From assembly GCA_009744235.1 (NCBI GenBank), contig WPHV01000015.1:103745-167744 (forward strand): a stretch of 64,000 nt of DNA. The letters are read 5' to 3'. Of this stretch, positions 37,488-46,523 are shown piece after piece. Below the pieces are notes generated by a model. The model ran no database searches. It was given only the letters and a program-made list of their open reading frames with translations, and had not been told where the DNA came from. This DNA comes from Gillisella vitis (lineage in GTDB: Bacteria; Pseudomonadota; Alphaproteobacteria; Rhizobiales; Rhizobiaceae). Position 1 is the stretch's first letter, and every line of letters starts with the position of its first letter. A program made the translations under genes and the position numbers.

Positions 37488-38519
37488 GTGAGTTCTCCCG
37501 TGCGCTACTTCATCACCGGCACCGCTGGCTTTATCGGTTTTCATCTGGCCCGCCGCCTGCTTCAGGATGGCCATACCGTCACCGGTTATGATGGCATGAC
37601 CGCCTATTACAATCTGCGCCTCAAGGAAGCCCGCAACGCTGGACTTGCCCAGTTTCCAAGCTTCACCGGCGTGATCGGAATGCTGGAGGACCGCGAAGCG
37701 CTTGAGCGGGCCGTGAATCAGGCGAAACCCGATGTTATCATCCATCTCGCTGCCCAGGCAGGCGTGCGCTACAGTCTCGAAAACCCGAAAGCCTATCTGG
37801 ATTCAAACCTGATCGGCTCCTGGAACATTGTCGAAATCGCCAGGCAATTGCAGATCGGCCATTTGATGCTGGCCTCCACCTCATCGATTTACGGCGCCAA
37901 TCCGCAGGTTCCCTTCCGCGAAACCGACCGCGCCGACGAACCGATGACTTTCTATGCCGCCAGCAAGAAGGGCATGGAGCTGATGGCGCACAGCTACGCC
38001 CATCTCTATAAGGTGCCGACCACGGCTTTCCGGTTCTTCACCGTCTATGGCCCCTGGGGTCGCCCGGACATGGCGCTGTTCAAGTTCATGAAGGCAATGC
38101 TGGCCGATGAAGCCATCGAGATCTATGGCGAAGGCAAGATGAGCCGCGATTTCACCTATATCGACGACCTGATCGACAGTGTCATCGCCCTTTCAGCCAT
38201 TGCCCCTGGTGAGGAAAACCGGGTCCGCACCCCGGAAAACCTGGATACGCTCTCCCATAACGCACCGTTCCGCGTCATCAATATCGGCGGGGGCCAGCCG
38301 ATCGCGCTGATGGATTTCATCGAGACCATCGAGACCATCATGGGCCGCCCGACCAAGCGCAAAATGCTGCCGATGCAGCAGGGCGACGTGCCTCGCACCT
38401 TCGCCAGCCCCGACCTGCTGGTAGCCCTCACCGGCCAGAAACCAACGACAACGCTGGATGTCGGCGTCAAGGCGACCATGGACTGGTATCTGGAACATCA
38501 TCGCCAGCTCGGGCTGTGA
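37488..38519 (+). CDS. UDP-glucuronate 4-epimerase-like NAD-dependent epimerase
   Basis: The 343-residue extended SDR has the cofactor motif TGTAGFIG at residues 10–17, the catalytic YAASKKGME, and the sequence [20 protein letters not shown] typical of UDP-glucuronate epimerases (LpsL/CapI type). These make UDP-galacturonate for lipopolysaccharide core or exopolysaccharide. It starts with GTG 37488 (or GTG 37500, MRYFITG). A strong bidirectional terminator follows. The first Gly of the usual GGAGFIG is Thr here, a mild change. Confidence 0.85.
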   Translation: MSSPVRYFITGTAGFIGFHLARRLLQDGHTVTGYDGMTAYYNLRLKEARNAGLAQFPSFTGVIGMLEDREALERAVNQAKPDVIIHLAAQAGVRYSLENPKAYLDSNLIGSWNIVEIARQLQIGHLMLASTSSIYGANPQVPFRETDRADEPMTFYAASKKGMELMAHSYAHLYKVPTTAFRFFTVYGPWGRPDMALFKFMKAMLADEAIEIYGEGKMSRDFTYIDDLIDSVIALSAIAPGEENRVRTPENLDTLSHNAPFRVINIGGGQPIALMDFIETIETIMGRPTKRKMLPMQQGDVPRTFASPDLLVALTGQKPTTTLDVGVKATMDWYLEHHRQLGL

Positions 38520-38557
38520 TGGTCGGAACAATCATGCTCAGCTTGAAGAGCCTGCAA

Positions 38558-38588
38558 ATACCTCACATCCATCAGAGATGTGAGGTAT
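38558..38588. terminator. Bidirectional terminator between convergent genes
   Basis: A 12-bp perfect stem (ATACCTCACATC and its complement, 7-nt loop) lies between the epimerase gene (+) and the glycosyltransferase gene (–). The stem is strong but no clear U-run follows on either side. Confidence 0.65.
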
Positions 38589-38596
38589 AAAGCCCC

Positions 38597-39760
38597 TCAC
38601 CCCGCCTGTCGCTGCTCCACCAAATCCTTGACCAGCCGCGCCGTTTCCGCGGCACCGTTCAGCGAAACAGACAGTTTTTTAGGAAACTTCAATTTCAGCG
38701 CCTTGGTGATGGCCTTTGCCATGGCCTCGCCATTCAATCCGTCCTCGCCGATGACAACGGCCAGGCCCAGCGCTTCCAGTTTTTCCGCCCGCACCGTCTG
38801 CTCTGTTTCGCCGCCTGCCGCAAATGGCACGAGCAGCGCCGGACATCTGGCCCGCAAGACATCGCAGACCGTGTTATATCCCGCTTGCGAAACGGAGAGT
38901 TTGGCCTTGGGCAACAAAGCCGGGAAATCCGGACGAAAGCGATAGAGTGCGACAGTGCCGGGTGCGCGCTGGGTAAAGCGCTCATAATCGGCCTCAGGCA
39001 GGTTGGGTCCGGTAATCAGGCACCAGCGCAGCTGGTCACCGAGATCACCGCCGAGAATGTCGCGGGCATCCAGCGCCGCTTCGATCAAGGCGGCACCGAC
39101 CGCCCCTCCTCCCGCCGAAATGACGATGTCGAAAACCTCTTCTGCCGGTTCCGGCTCAGGGGCTGCAACCAGGCCGGTATAATGCAGCTTGTCATGAATG
39201 ATCTTTGCCAGCGGAAATGTCTCTTGCAGCTCGACGAATTGCGGATCGCCATGCACGAGAACGCCATCGAAATGGTCCTCCACCAGCGCGACCGTTTCCT
39301 TGTCGCGGCCGGACTTGCGATTTTCCTGGAGGATATCGCGCACCGAGCTGAGCAGCAATGGCTTGGGATGCGTGGCCTTGATCGCATCCAGCAGCGGCAG
39401 AAGCTCAAAGCGCACCTGCCGGCGACCGAACGGAAAAGCCTCGATGATGACAATATCGGGCCGCACCGCCTCGAAGGCCGCCAACAGCAGCGCGGCACGG
39501 CTTGTCTCGAAACTAGCATCGACCGGCTTGCCTTCGCTATCGACCAGACCGGAAAAGCCAGTCGCTGAGAGAACGGCGGGCAATTGCACATGCTCGATAC
39601 CCGGTCCCGGAAAGCCCTTGACCGACGCCCCGCCCGTCACCAGCGTTACCGACAATCCGGCCTCTACCATAGCCTCGGCCAATCGGCTGGCCCGGGCCAG
39701 ATGGCCGATACCGAGCAAATGCTGCACATAAAAGAAAACCCGTTTCGGGCGAAGAGTCAT
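38597..39760 (-). CDS. Glycosyltransferase, MurG/GT28-like (COG4671 type)
   Basis: The 387-residue protein opens with RVFFYVQHLLGIGHLARASR, the GHLAR-type acceptor loop of GT-B enzymes, and has a C-terminal donor domain with ISAGGGAVGAALIEAAL and SQAGYNTVCDVLRARCP before LLVPFA. It should move a sugar from a nucleotide sugar to an unknown acceptor. AGGAG lies ten bases before ATG 39760. It is the last of three minus-strand glycosyltransferase genes, separated from the previous by 110 bases with no feature I can name. Its architecture resembles the gene at 41105–42313. Confidence 0.82.
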   Translation of the reverse strand: MTLRPKRVFFYVQHLLGIGHLARASRLAEAMVEAGLSVTLVTGGASVKGFPGPGIEHVQLPAVLSATGFSGLVDSEGKPVDASFETSRAALLLAAFEAVRPDIVIIEAFPFGRRQVRFELLPLLDAIKATHPKPLLLSSVRDILQENRKSGRDKETVALVEDHFDGVLVHGDPQFVELQETFPLAKIIHDKLHYTGLVAAPEPEPAEEVFDIVISAGGGAVGAALIEAALDARDILGGDLGDQLRWCLITGPNLPEADYERFTQRAPGTVALYRFRPDFPALLPKAKLSVSQAGYNTVCDVLRARCPALLVPFAAGGETEQTVRAEKLEALGLAVVIGEDGLNGEAMAKAITKALKLKFPKKLSVSLNGAAETARLVKDLVEQRQAG

Positions 39761-39870
39761 GTACGTTTGCTCCTGGGGACATTTCTGCTTTTCACAGAAT
39801 GGCGAGACGCAAGGAATGCATCACGCGACGTCAAAGGCATATTTCCTGAAACCCTACCCTATGCAAGTGC

Positions 39871-41100
39871 TTATTGACGGCCAGAAAACAAGTCCGTCAG
39901 GTCACGGATGCTGTTGCGGTAATCGAAATCCCGCCGCACCTTGCCCTCGGCGGCGGACCCGAGCCGGGCGCGCAAGGCCGGATCACGCATGGCCTTCTCC
40001 AGTACCAAAGCCAGCGCCTGCGCATCATCAGGTTCCACCAGCAGTCCATTTTCGCCGTCGACGAACAGTTCGGATATCCCCGAGACCGTGGTGCTGACCG
40101 GCATCAGCCCCTGACTTGCGGCCTCCACCAGCACATTCGGCAGGCCGTCGCGGTCGCCATCGGCGGTAATCCGGCAGGCAAGTGCGAAAAGGTCGCTGTC
40201 ACGGTAATGGGTCAGCACATCGCGCTGGTCCATCGCCCCTTTCCAGGTGATGCGACTGGCAATGCCAAGCTGATCCGCCAAGGCCTGCAAGCGGGCCAGT
40301 TCGTCACCACCCCCGATATGGGTAAAGTGCCAGGTAAGATCGGCGGGAAGTGCGGCGAGCGCGTGCAGCAGCACATCATAGCCCTTCTTTTTCACCGCGC
40401 GGCCAACCGATAGCAACCGCAGCGGATCACCGGAACCGTCGCGCGCCGGACGCATGCCCTCAAAATGCGGAAACCGATCAAGATCGAGCCCGTGATAGCT
40501 GAGGTGGACGCTGCCGCGCCCATTGGCCAAAGCGCTCAACCGGTCGAAGCCGACTTTCGTGCAGGTCACCACCCAGGCGGCATGGGCAAGCTTGTCGGCC
40601 AGATCCCAGCTTTCCGATGTCCAGATATCCTTGGCATGGGCCGAAACGCTGAACCCCCTGCTGCCAAGCAGGCTGGCATAAAAGGCGACCGAGGCGGGCG
40701 TGTGGATGAAATGCGCATGTAGCCAATCCGCCTTGCCAGGCCATTCGGCCACCAGCACCATGGCCTGACCCAGACGGCGAAACCGGTTGCGGGACAAATC
40801 GCGCCGCAAATCCTGGAAAAACTGCGTGAGAACCGGGCGAAAGCCGGGCAGATGCCGCACGGCCCATAGGGCTTTCAGCACCCGGAGCGGTTCTTCATGC
40901 AGATATTCCGGCAGATAATGGACCGGCGCCTGGATCTCATCATGCACGGGGTGGCGCTTCTTGTCGGTCGGGCGGCGCATGGCCACCAGTTCCAGCGCAA
41001 AGCCAGCCTGCTCCAGGCCCAGCAATTCCTGGGCGATAAAGGTTTCCGACAGGCGCGGATAACCTTTCAATAAAACGACGATCTTTCGAGGCTGCGACAC
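39871..41100 (-). CDS. Glycosyltransferase family 4
   Basis: The 409-residue GT-B enzyme has KGYPRLSETFIAQELLGLE at the N terminus, LLSVGRAVKKKGYDVLLHAL starting the donor domain, and the E-x7-E-like LPNVLVEAASQGLMPVST. The start is GTG 41100, four bases after the stop of the upstream gene, with GGTAAGA as ribosome site; a longer frame running back into that gene is not used. It resembles colanic-acid/exopolysaccharide glycosyltransferases (WcaL/AmsK-like opening). Acceptor and donor cannot be told. Confidence 0.85.
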   Translation of the reverse strand: MSQPRKIVVLLKGYPRLSETFIAQELLGLEQAGFALELVAMRRPTDKKRHPVHDEIQAPVHYLPEYLHEEPLRVLKALWAVRHLPGFRPVLTQFFQDLRRDLSRNRFRRLGQAMVLVAEWPGKADWLHAHFIHTPASVAFYASLLGSRGFSVSAHAKDIWTSESWDLADKLAHAAWVVTCTKVGFDRLSALANGRGSVHLSYHGLDLDRFPHFEGMRPARDGSGDPLRLLSVGRAVKKKGYDVLLHALAALPADLTWHFTHIGGGDELARLQALADQLGIASRITWKGAMDQRDVLTHYRDSDLFALACRITADGDRDGLPNVLVEAASQGLMPVSTTVSGISELFVDGENGLLVEPDDAQALALVLEKAMRDPALRARLGSAAEGKVRRDFDYRNSIRDLTDLFSGRQ

Positions 41101-41104
41101 GATC

Positions 41105-42313
41105 TTACCCTTGCACCACCGAGAACCGTCCGGCACCGCGCTCCTCCAGACAATCGGCAACGATGCGGGAAATGGTCGGCAAGCCCTCGAGATGCATGCC
41201 CGGCGCACTGACCGAGGGCGGATCGCGTTTCAATACGGCCTTGATCGCCTGGGCAAACGCCATGCTATCGCTGGATTGGTCAGGCAGGACCATGCTGACC
41301 AGACCCAGTTCGCAAGCGCGGGTGGCACGGATCAACTGTTCCTCGCGCGGCTCGGTGCGCGGCACGATCAGGGCGGGCTTATCGAAGGACAGGATTTCAC
41401 AATAGGTATTATAGCCGCCCATGGCGACCACCGCCTTGGCACCAGCGATCAGGTCTTCCATGCGGTTGTCGAATTCGATCATCGTCAGCTTCGGATGGCG
41501 CGATCCCGCCTCCATGAATTTCTGCCGCAAGTCGGCGGGCATATAAGGCCCCAGCACCACCAGGGCCTGCTGGTCCAGCGTCGGATCGGCCTGATAGGCG
41601 GCAATGACATCGCGCACCAGATCGCCGCCGTCGCCACCGCCGCCAGTGGTCACCAGCAGATAATCTTCCTGGGGCGAGTGATCCGAGCGGGTTCCCGTCA
41701 GGGCATTGCGTTGCAGGAAGCCGACGAAACGCATTTTCGAGCGCAAGGCTTGCGGCGCATCGATTCCGGTCAACGGATCGTAGAAATCCGGCGGCCCATA
41801 GACCCAGACATCGTCATAGAGCCGGGCGATCTTGGTCAGCACGTCATTGCGCTTCCATTCCGCTTCCAGAAGATGCGGCGCATCCATCACGTCACGCAGG
41901 CCGAGTACCAGTTTGGTGCCGCGGGTTTTCAGGTAGGTCAGCGTGTCCTCCACCTCGCCGCGCAGGCCAAGCGGTTCCTTGTCGATGATGAACATGTCCG
42001 GCTCGAAACTTTCCGCCGTGTGGCGGATGATCGACTGGCGCATTTTCAGCGTTTCATGCAGATCGATATGGCGGTCCATCGAGGTATATTCGCCATTGCG
42101 CAGCTTTATGACGCTGGGAATTTTGACGAAATCGACCCGGGCGCGATAATCGAAGGCACCGGCAATCGTCGCACCGGAAATGATCAGCACTTGCAGGCCG
42201 CGATAATCCTCCACCAGCGAATGGGCAATGGTGCGGCAGCGGCGCAAATGGCCGAGACCGAACGTATCATGGCTGTACATGAGGATGCGGGCTTGCCCCA
42301 GTCGTCTCGACAT
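41105..42313 (-). CDS. Glycosyltransferase, COG4671 type
   Basis: The 402-residue protein has ARILMYSHDTFGLGHLRRCR at the start, a GT-B acceptor loop, and VTTGGGGDGGDLVRDVI plus MGGYNTYCEILSFDKPALIV in the donor half. FIIDKEPLGLRGEVEDTL is typical for this poorly studied family. ATG 42313 is chosen because GGAGAG lies nine bases upstream; a GTG at 42340 is also in frame. First gene of the three-gene glycosyltransferase operon. The 78-base gap to the permease gene upstream has no clear terminator. Confidence 0.83.
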   Translation of the reverse strand: MSRRLGQARILMYSHDTFGLGHLRRCRTIAHSLVEDYRGLQVLIISGATIAGAFDYRARVDFVKIPSVIKLRNGEYTSMDRHIDLHETLKMRQSIIRHTAESFEPDMFIIDKEPLGLRGEVEDTLTYLKTRGTKLVLGLRDVMDAPHLLEAEWKRNDVLTKIARLYDDVWVYGPPDFYDPLTGIDAPQALRSKMRFVGFLQRNALTGTRSDHSPQEDYLLVTTGGGGDGGDLVRDVIAAYQADPTLDQQALVVLGPYMPADLRQKFMEAGSRHPKLTMIEFDNRMEDLIAGAKAVVAMGGYNTYCEILSFDKPALIVPRTEPREEQLIRATRACELGLVSMVLPDQSSDSMAFAQAIKAVLKRDPPSVSAPGMHLEGLPTISRIVADCLEERGAGRFSVVQG

Positions 42314-42418
42314 GTGGTCAGTCTCTCCGAGAAGTGTCACTGCATGGAACCGTCAATCCGGACGGATTGAGCAACAGCCATGGAAATGGATAAGGGTCGC
42401 CGTTCCTGTTTACAGCGA

Positions 42419-43609
42419 TCACTTATATGGATCTGCGGCATCCCTAAGACCATCCCCTAGAAAATTGAAGGCAAGAATGATCACGATGACGGGAACAACC
42501 GGGAACAGCAGCCAAGGATAAAGTGCGATCACATTGACCGAGCGCGCCTCTGTCAGCAACACACCCCAGCTGGTAATTGGTGGACGAAGGCCAAGCCCCA
42601 GAAAACTCAGGGTTGTTTCGCCCAGAATCATGCCGGGAATGGTCAGTGTCGCGCTGGCAATCAGATGTGACATGAAGCCGGGAATGAGATGGCGGCCGAT
42701 GATGCGGGCGCTGCCCGATCCCATCATCTGGGCGGCCAATACGTAATCTTCTTCGCGCAGCGCCAGCAGCTTGGAGCGCACCGCCCGCGCCAGCCCCGTC
42801 CAGTCCAACAGGCCGAGAATGAAGGTAATGCCGAGATAGACCAGCAGCGGGCTCCAGTCCGGCGGCATGATCGCCGCCAGCGCCAGCCACAGCGGAATGC
42901 TGGGAATGGAATGCAGCACTTCGGTAATGCGCTGCACGACCATATCGAACCAGCCGCCCCAATAGCCAGCCAGCCCGCCGATGACGATGCCGAGTACGAA
43001 ACTGGTCATCACGCCCAGAAGACCGATGGTCAGCGAAATCCGGGCGCCGTAGAGAATGCGTGACAGCACGTCCCGGCCCAGCCGGTCGGTGCCGAGCAGG
43101 AAGAAATTGCCACCTTCCGCCGGGCAGACCAGATGCAGATCGCTGTCCACCAGACCCCAGAAACGATAGCTGTCGCCCCGGCAGAAAAACCGCAGCTTCT
43201 GCACCTGTTGCGGATCGTCGGTATAGACCCGCTTCAATGTGTCCATATCCAGCGACATCGTCCGGCCATAGACGAAAGGCCCGACAAAACCGTTCTCATC
43301 GAACAGATGCACGGCTTGCGGCGGCGCGTAGATCCGGTCGACATTGCGGCTATGGACGTTGTAGGGGGCTAAAAATTCGATGACGACGATCATCAGATAG
43401 GCCGTCAACAGCAGAATGCCGGAATAATAGGCCAGTTTGTGCCGCTTGAACCGCCACCAGGTCAGGCGAAATTGCGAGGCCTGGTCTACCGGTGAGCGCC
43501 GGGATGTTGCCTCATCTTCAATCGCATAGGGGTCAAACGGAGCTGGCGACACGTAATGTGCCAAGGCGCCAGAGGCAGGGCCGGTGGATGGCATTCGCGG
43601 ATCGCTCAC
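42419..43609 (-). CDS. Opp/Dpp-type ABC permease (second subunit)
   Basis: The 396-residue OppC-like permease has an N-terminal cytoplasmic lead of about 50 residues, one helix, a large periplasmic loop of about 120 residues, and the BPD_transp_1 domain with the coupling segment ARAVRSKLLALREEDYVLAA. The large loop recalls YejE of the YejABEF microcin-C/peptide importer. The GTG start overlaps the previous gene's stop (GTGA). Last gene of the four-gene importer operon. Confidence 0.88.
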   Translation of the reverse strand: MSDPRMPSTGPASGALAHYVSPAPFDPYAIEDEATSRRSPVDQASQFRLTWWRFKRHKLAYYSGILLLTAYLMIVVIEFLAPYNVHSRNVDRIYAPPQAVHLFDENGFVGPFVYGRTMSLDMDTLKRVYTDDPQQVQKLRFFCRGDSYRFWGLVDSDLHLVCPAEGGNFFLLGTDRLGRDVLSRILYGARISLTIGLLGVMTSFVLGIVIGGLAGYWGGWFDMVVQRITEVLHSIPSIPLWLALAAIMPPDWSPLLVYLGITFILGLLDWTGLARAVRSKLLALREEDYVLAAQMMGSGSARIIGRHLIPGFMSHLIASATLTIPGMILGETTLSFLGLGLRPPITSWGVLLTEARSVNVIALYPWLLFPVVPVIVIILAFNFLGDGLRDAADPYK

Positions 43610-44604
43610 TTGCTGCGCCCTCCCTGCAAACGGATACGCGGATCAAGCAGCGCCAGCGCGATATCCGAGATCAGCACGCCGATGACCGTCAGTACAGCCA
43701 GGAACATCAGGAACGACCCGGCCAGATACATGTCCTGGTCCTGAAGCGCCCGGATCAGCATCGGGCCGGTGGTTTCCAGAGACAGCACGACGGCGGTAAT
43801 TTCAGCCCCGGAAATGATCGTCGGTAGGATCGAGCCGATGTCGGAAATGAAGAAATTCAATGACATGCGCAGCGGATATTTGATCAGCACCCGAAACGGA
43901 TGCAGCCCCTTGGCGCGCGCCGTCATCACATATTGCTTGTGCAGCTCGTCCAGCAAATTGGCCCTGACACGGCGCACCATGCCAGCGGTGCCCGCCGTAC
44001 CGATGATGATCACCGGAATCCAGAGATGTTCGAGGATAGACTTGAACTTGTCCCAGCTCATCGCCTGGCCCAGAAAGCGCTGGTCCATCAGATGGCCGAT
44101 AGAGATGCCGAACCAGATATTGGCGAAATACATCATGACAAGCGCCAGGATGAAATTCGGCACGGCGATGCCGATCAGGCCCAGCAGGGTCAACCCGTAA
44201 TCGCCCCAGCTATATTGATGGGTGGCGGAATAGATGCCGATCGGAAAGGCCAGCAGCCAGGTGACCGCGATGGTGACGGTGGAAACCAGGATGGTCAGCC
44301 AGACCCGGTCTCCCACCACATCGGCCACCGGCATGCGATATTCGAAAGAATAGCCGAAATCGCCCTGCACGAAGCCAGTGACCCAGTTGAAATAGCGGAT
44401 CGGCGCGGGCTGGTCGAAACCATAGCGCGCCTTCAAATCCTCGATTTCCTGCAAATCGGCCTTTTCGCCGATAGCCCGCATTTCCTCGACATAGCTTTCA
44501 AAGTAATCGCCGGGCGGCAATTCGATAATGGTGAAGACCAGCATGGAAATCATGATCAGCGTCGGGATCATCACGGCAATGCGCCAGAGAATATAGCGGA
44601 TCAT
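43606..44604 (-). CDS. Opp/Dpp-type ABC permease (first subunit)
   Basis: The 332-residue OppB-like permease has an N-terminal helix (YILWRIAVMIPTLIMISMLV), then five more helices and the coupling segment RVRANLLDELHKQYVMTARA. It pairs with the next gene product to form the channel. Its ATG overlaps the stop of the binding-protein gene (ATGA). The family imports peptides, nickel or oligosaccharides; the substrate is not given by sequence. Confidence 0.9.
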   Translation of the reverse strand: MIRYILWRIAVMIPTLIMISMLVFTIIELPPGDYFESYVEEMRAIGEKADLQEIEDLKARYGFDQPAPIRYFNWVTGFVQGDFGYSFEYRMPVADVVGDRVWLTILVSTVTIAVTWLLAFPIGIYSATHQYSWGDYGLTLLGLIGIAVPNFILALVMMYFANIWFGISIGHLMDQRFLGQAMSWDKFKSILEHLWIPVIIIGTAGTAGMVRRVRANLLDELHKQYVMTARAKGLHPFRVLIKYPLRMSLNFFISDIGSILPTIISGAEITAVVLSLETTGPMLIRALQDQDMYLAGSFLMFLAVLTVIGVLISDIALALLDPRIRLQGGRSK

Positions 44605-46523
44605 GTCGCATCCTCATCATACCAGAATGTATCCGGCATATAGACGCCGAGTTGGGAGGTCGGGACGAAGCCGAACAGGCCTTTTTCCGGCAGGTTCCTG
44701 AGCTTTCGCGATTTCACCACCGGCTGCAAGGCGGAATTGACGATGCCGATGGTAAAGACCTGATCGGTATAGAGCCGCAGCATGTCATGCCAGATCGCCG
44801 TGCGCTCCTCCAGCAGATCAGACTGCCGCCAGGCCCGAAACAAATCGAGCAACGCCCGCGCCTCGGCAATTTCCGGCGCCCGGCCATCGCCACCGCCCGA
44901 CAGCGTATGCAGGCCCCAGAGCGGCCATTGTAGCTGGTCGTCGCTGGTCGGCGCCAGTTCACGCGGCGACATGTCGGCGGTCGGCACGCCATTGTCCAAT
45001 CCCTGCCAGACGGCCATCACCGTTTCGCCATTGGTGATGCGGCGGCGAAACAGCTCGCGATGCGAGATATGCACGAAAAGCCGGAAGCCGATCTTGCGGA
45101 AGTGATCGGTAATCAGTTCCAGCACGTCGGAATCAAAGGAGCTTTCCCCGGTGCTCTCGACGATCAGCACCGCCTCACGTCCGTCCGGCAACAGGCGAAG
45201 ACCATGCCGGTCAGGGCGGACCAAGCCTGCCTCGTCCAGAAGCGCATTGGCCTGATCGGGGTCGAACCCGGCCCAGGCATCGCGGTATTCTGGCTTGAAC
45301 AGCGGGCTTTCAGGCAGGATGGCATTGGCGGAAGCCTGAGCCAGGCCGAAAAACACTGCCTTATTGATCTCTTCGCGGTTGATTGCCAAGGACAGCGCCC
45401 GGCGCACCCGAACATCCAGCAGCACCTGACGCCAGACCAGATCCTTGCAATTCAGGTTGGGCATCAGCGCAATGCGCGCCCCTTGGGTGCGCTTCCACAG
45501 ATCGACCTTGATCGGATAGCGTTTCTCGGCGTTTTTCAGGAAGGTATAATCGGCAAAATCCAGATTGGTGAATTGCAGATCGCTTTCGCCCGTGCCGGTC
45601 TTGGCCGAAATCAGGTCGCCGGAACCAACGCCCATCACCACCTTGTCGATATAGGGTAGCTGCAAGCCGTTCTCGTCCACCCGGTGATAGAAAGGATTAC
45701 GCTCGAAGATGAACTGGCCCGATGGTGGCGCGGTCCGGGGAAGCCAGGCGTCCAGCGTCGGCAGGTCGGGATTTTCCGGGCGCACGATGCGCGACATTTT
45801 CTGATGCAGCGCCACCCAATCCTGCACGCCGTTTCGTTTGGCCAGTTCCTCCAGCTTTTCCTTGGTCTGGTATTTATGGTGGAACTGCTTGAGATAGGCA
45901 CCGGGCATCATAAGACGCGTTGCGGTCGGGGCGGCAAGCTCGGCCAGGAAATCAGGATTGGGGTCTTCCCAGGTATAACGAACGGTCAGCGCATCCAGCA
46001 CCTCAAAGACCGGTTCCTTGTCATTGACGCGGAAGACGGTCGGAATTCCGCCCTTGTGAAGCTTCTTGTCATGGAACATGTCTTCCCAGACATAGCGGAA
46101 ATCCTCTGCCGTAAACGGTGAACCGTCCGACCAGCGATGGCCGTCGCGCAGGTGGAAGGTAAAGATCCGCTCCTCGACCACCTCGAACCGTTCCAGCAGA
46201 TCCGGCTGGAAATTGAAGGCGAGGTCATAGCCGATCAGCCGACAGTAACAATTGATCGGCATATATCTGATATCGCGCTGGCCGCCGATCAACATGCGGA
46301 TCGTTCCACCATAGCGCCCCGGCGCCCGCTCAGGTCCGTCAAGGGACACGACGCGCGGTACTTTCGGCAAGCGCTCAGCCATTGGCGGCAGTTGGCCAGA
46401 CTCGACCTTGGCTTTCAGCAGTTCCGGTTCACCTGGATGAGACGCCGCCAGAAGCGGGCGCGGCAGAAAGGCGGCGGACATCAGCGCAAGCGCCCGACGG
46501 CGGGTAAAGCGGTGGCGGATCAC
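44601..46523 (-). CDS. Extracellular solute-binding protein family 5 with Tat-like signal
   Basis: The 640-residue SBP_bac_5 protein begins RHRFTRRRALALMSAAFLP, a twin-arginine-like leader with RRR before a hydrophobic stretch, cut probably near LLAAS. The body has the family elements YLKNAEKRYPI-like loop, LSLAINREEINKAVFFG and ILPESPLF. At 640 residues it is longer than OppA (about 540). It starts with GTG inside the ATPase stop (GTGA). It delivers an unknown substrate (peptide or oligosaccharide) to the two permeases downstream; the polysaccharide gene context makes a glycan fragment possible but unproven. Confidence 0.87.
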   Translation of the reverse strand: MIRHRFTRRRALALMSAAFLPRPLLAASHPGEPELLKAKVESGQLPPMAERLPKVPRVVSLDGPERAPGRYGGTIRMLIGGQRDIRYMPINCYCRLIGYDLAFNFQPDLLERFEVVEERIFTFHLRDGHRWSDGSPFTAEDFRYVWEDMFHDKKLHKGGIPTVFRVNDKEPVFEVLDALTVRYTWEDPNPDFLAELAAPTATRLMMPGAYLKQFHHKYQTKEKLEELAKRNGVQDWVALHQKMSRIVRPENPDLPTLDAWLPRTAPPSGQFIFERNPFYHRVDENGLQLPYIDKVVMGVGSGDLISAKTGTGESDLQFTNLDFADYTFLKNAEKRYPIKVDLWKRTQGARIALMPNLNCKDLVWRQVLLDVRVRRALSLAINREEINKAVFFGLAQASANAILPESPLFKPEYRDAWAGFDPDQANALLDEAGLVRPDRHGLRLLPDGREAVLIVESTGESSFDSDVLELITDHFRKIGFRLFVHISHRELFRRRITNGETVMAVWQGLDNGVPTADMSPRELAPTSDDQLQWPLWGLHTLSGGGDGRAPEIAEARALLDLFRAWRQSDLLEERTAIWHDMLRLYTDQVFTIGIVNSALQPVVKSRKLRNLPEKGLFGFVPTSQLGVYMPDTFWYDEDAT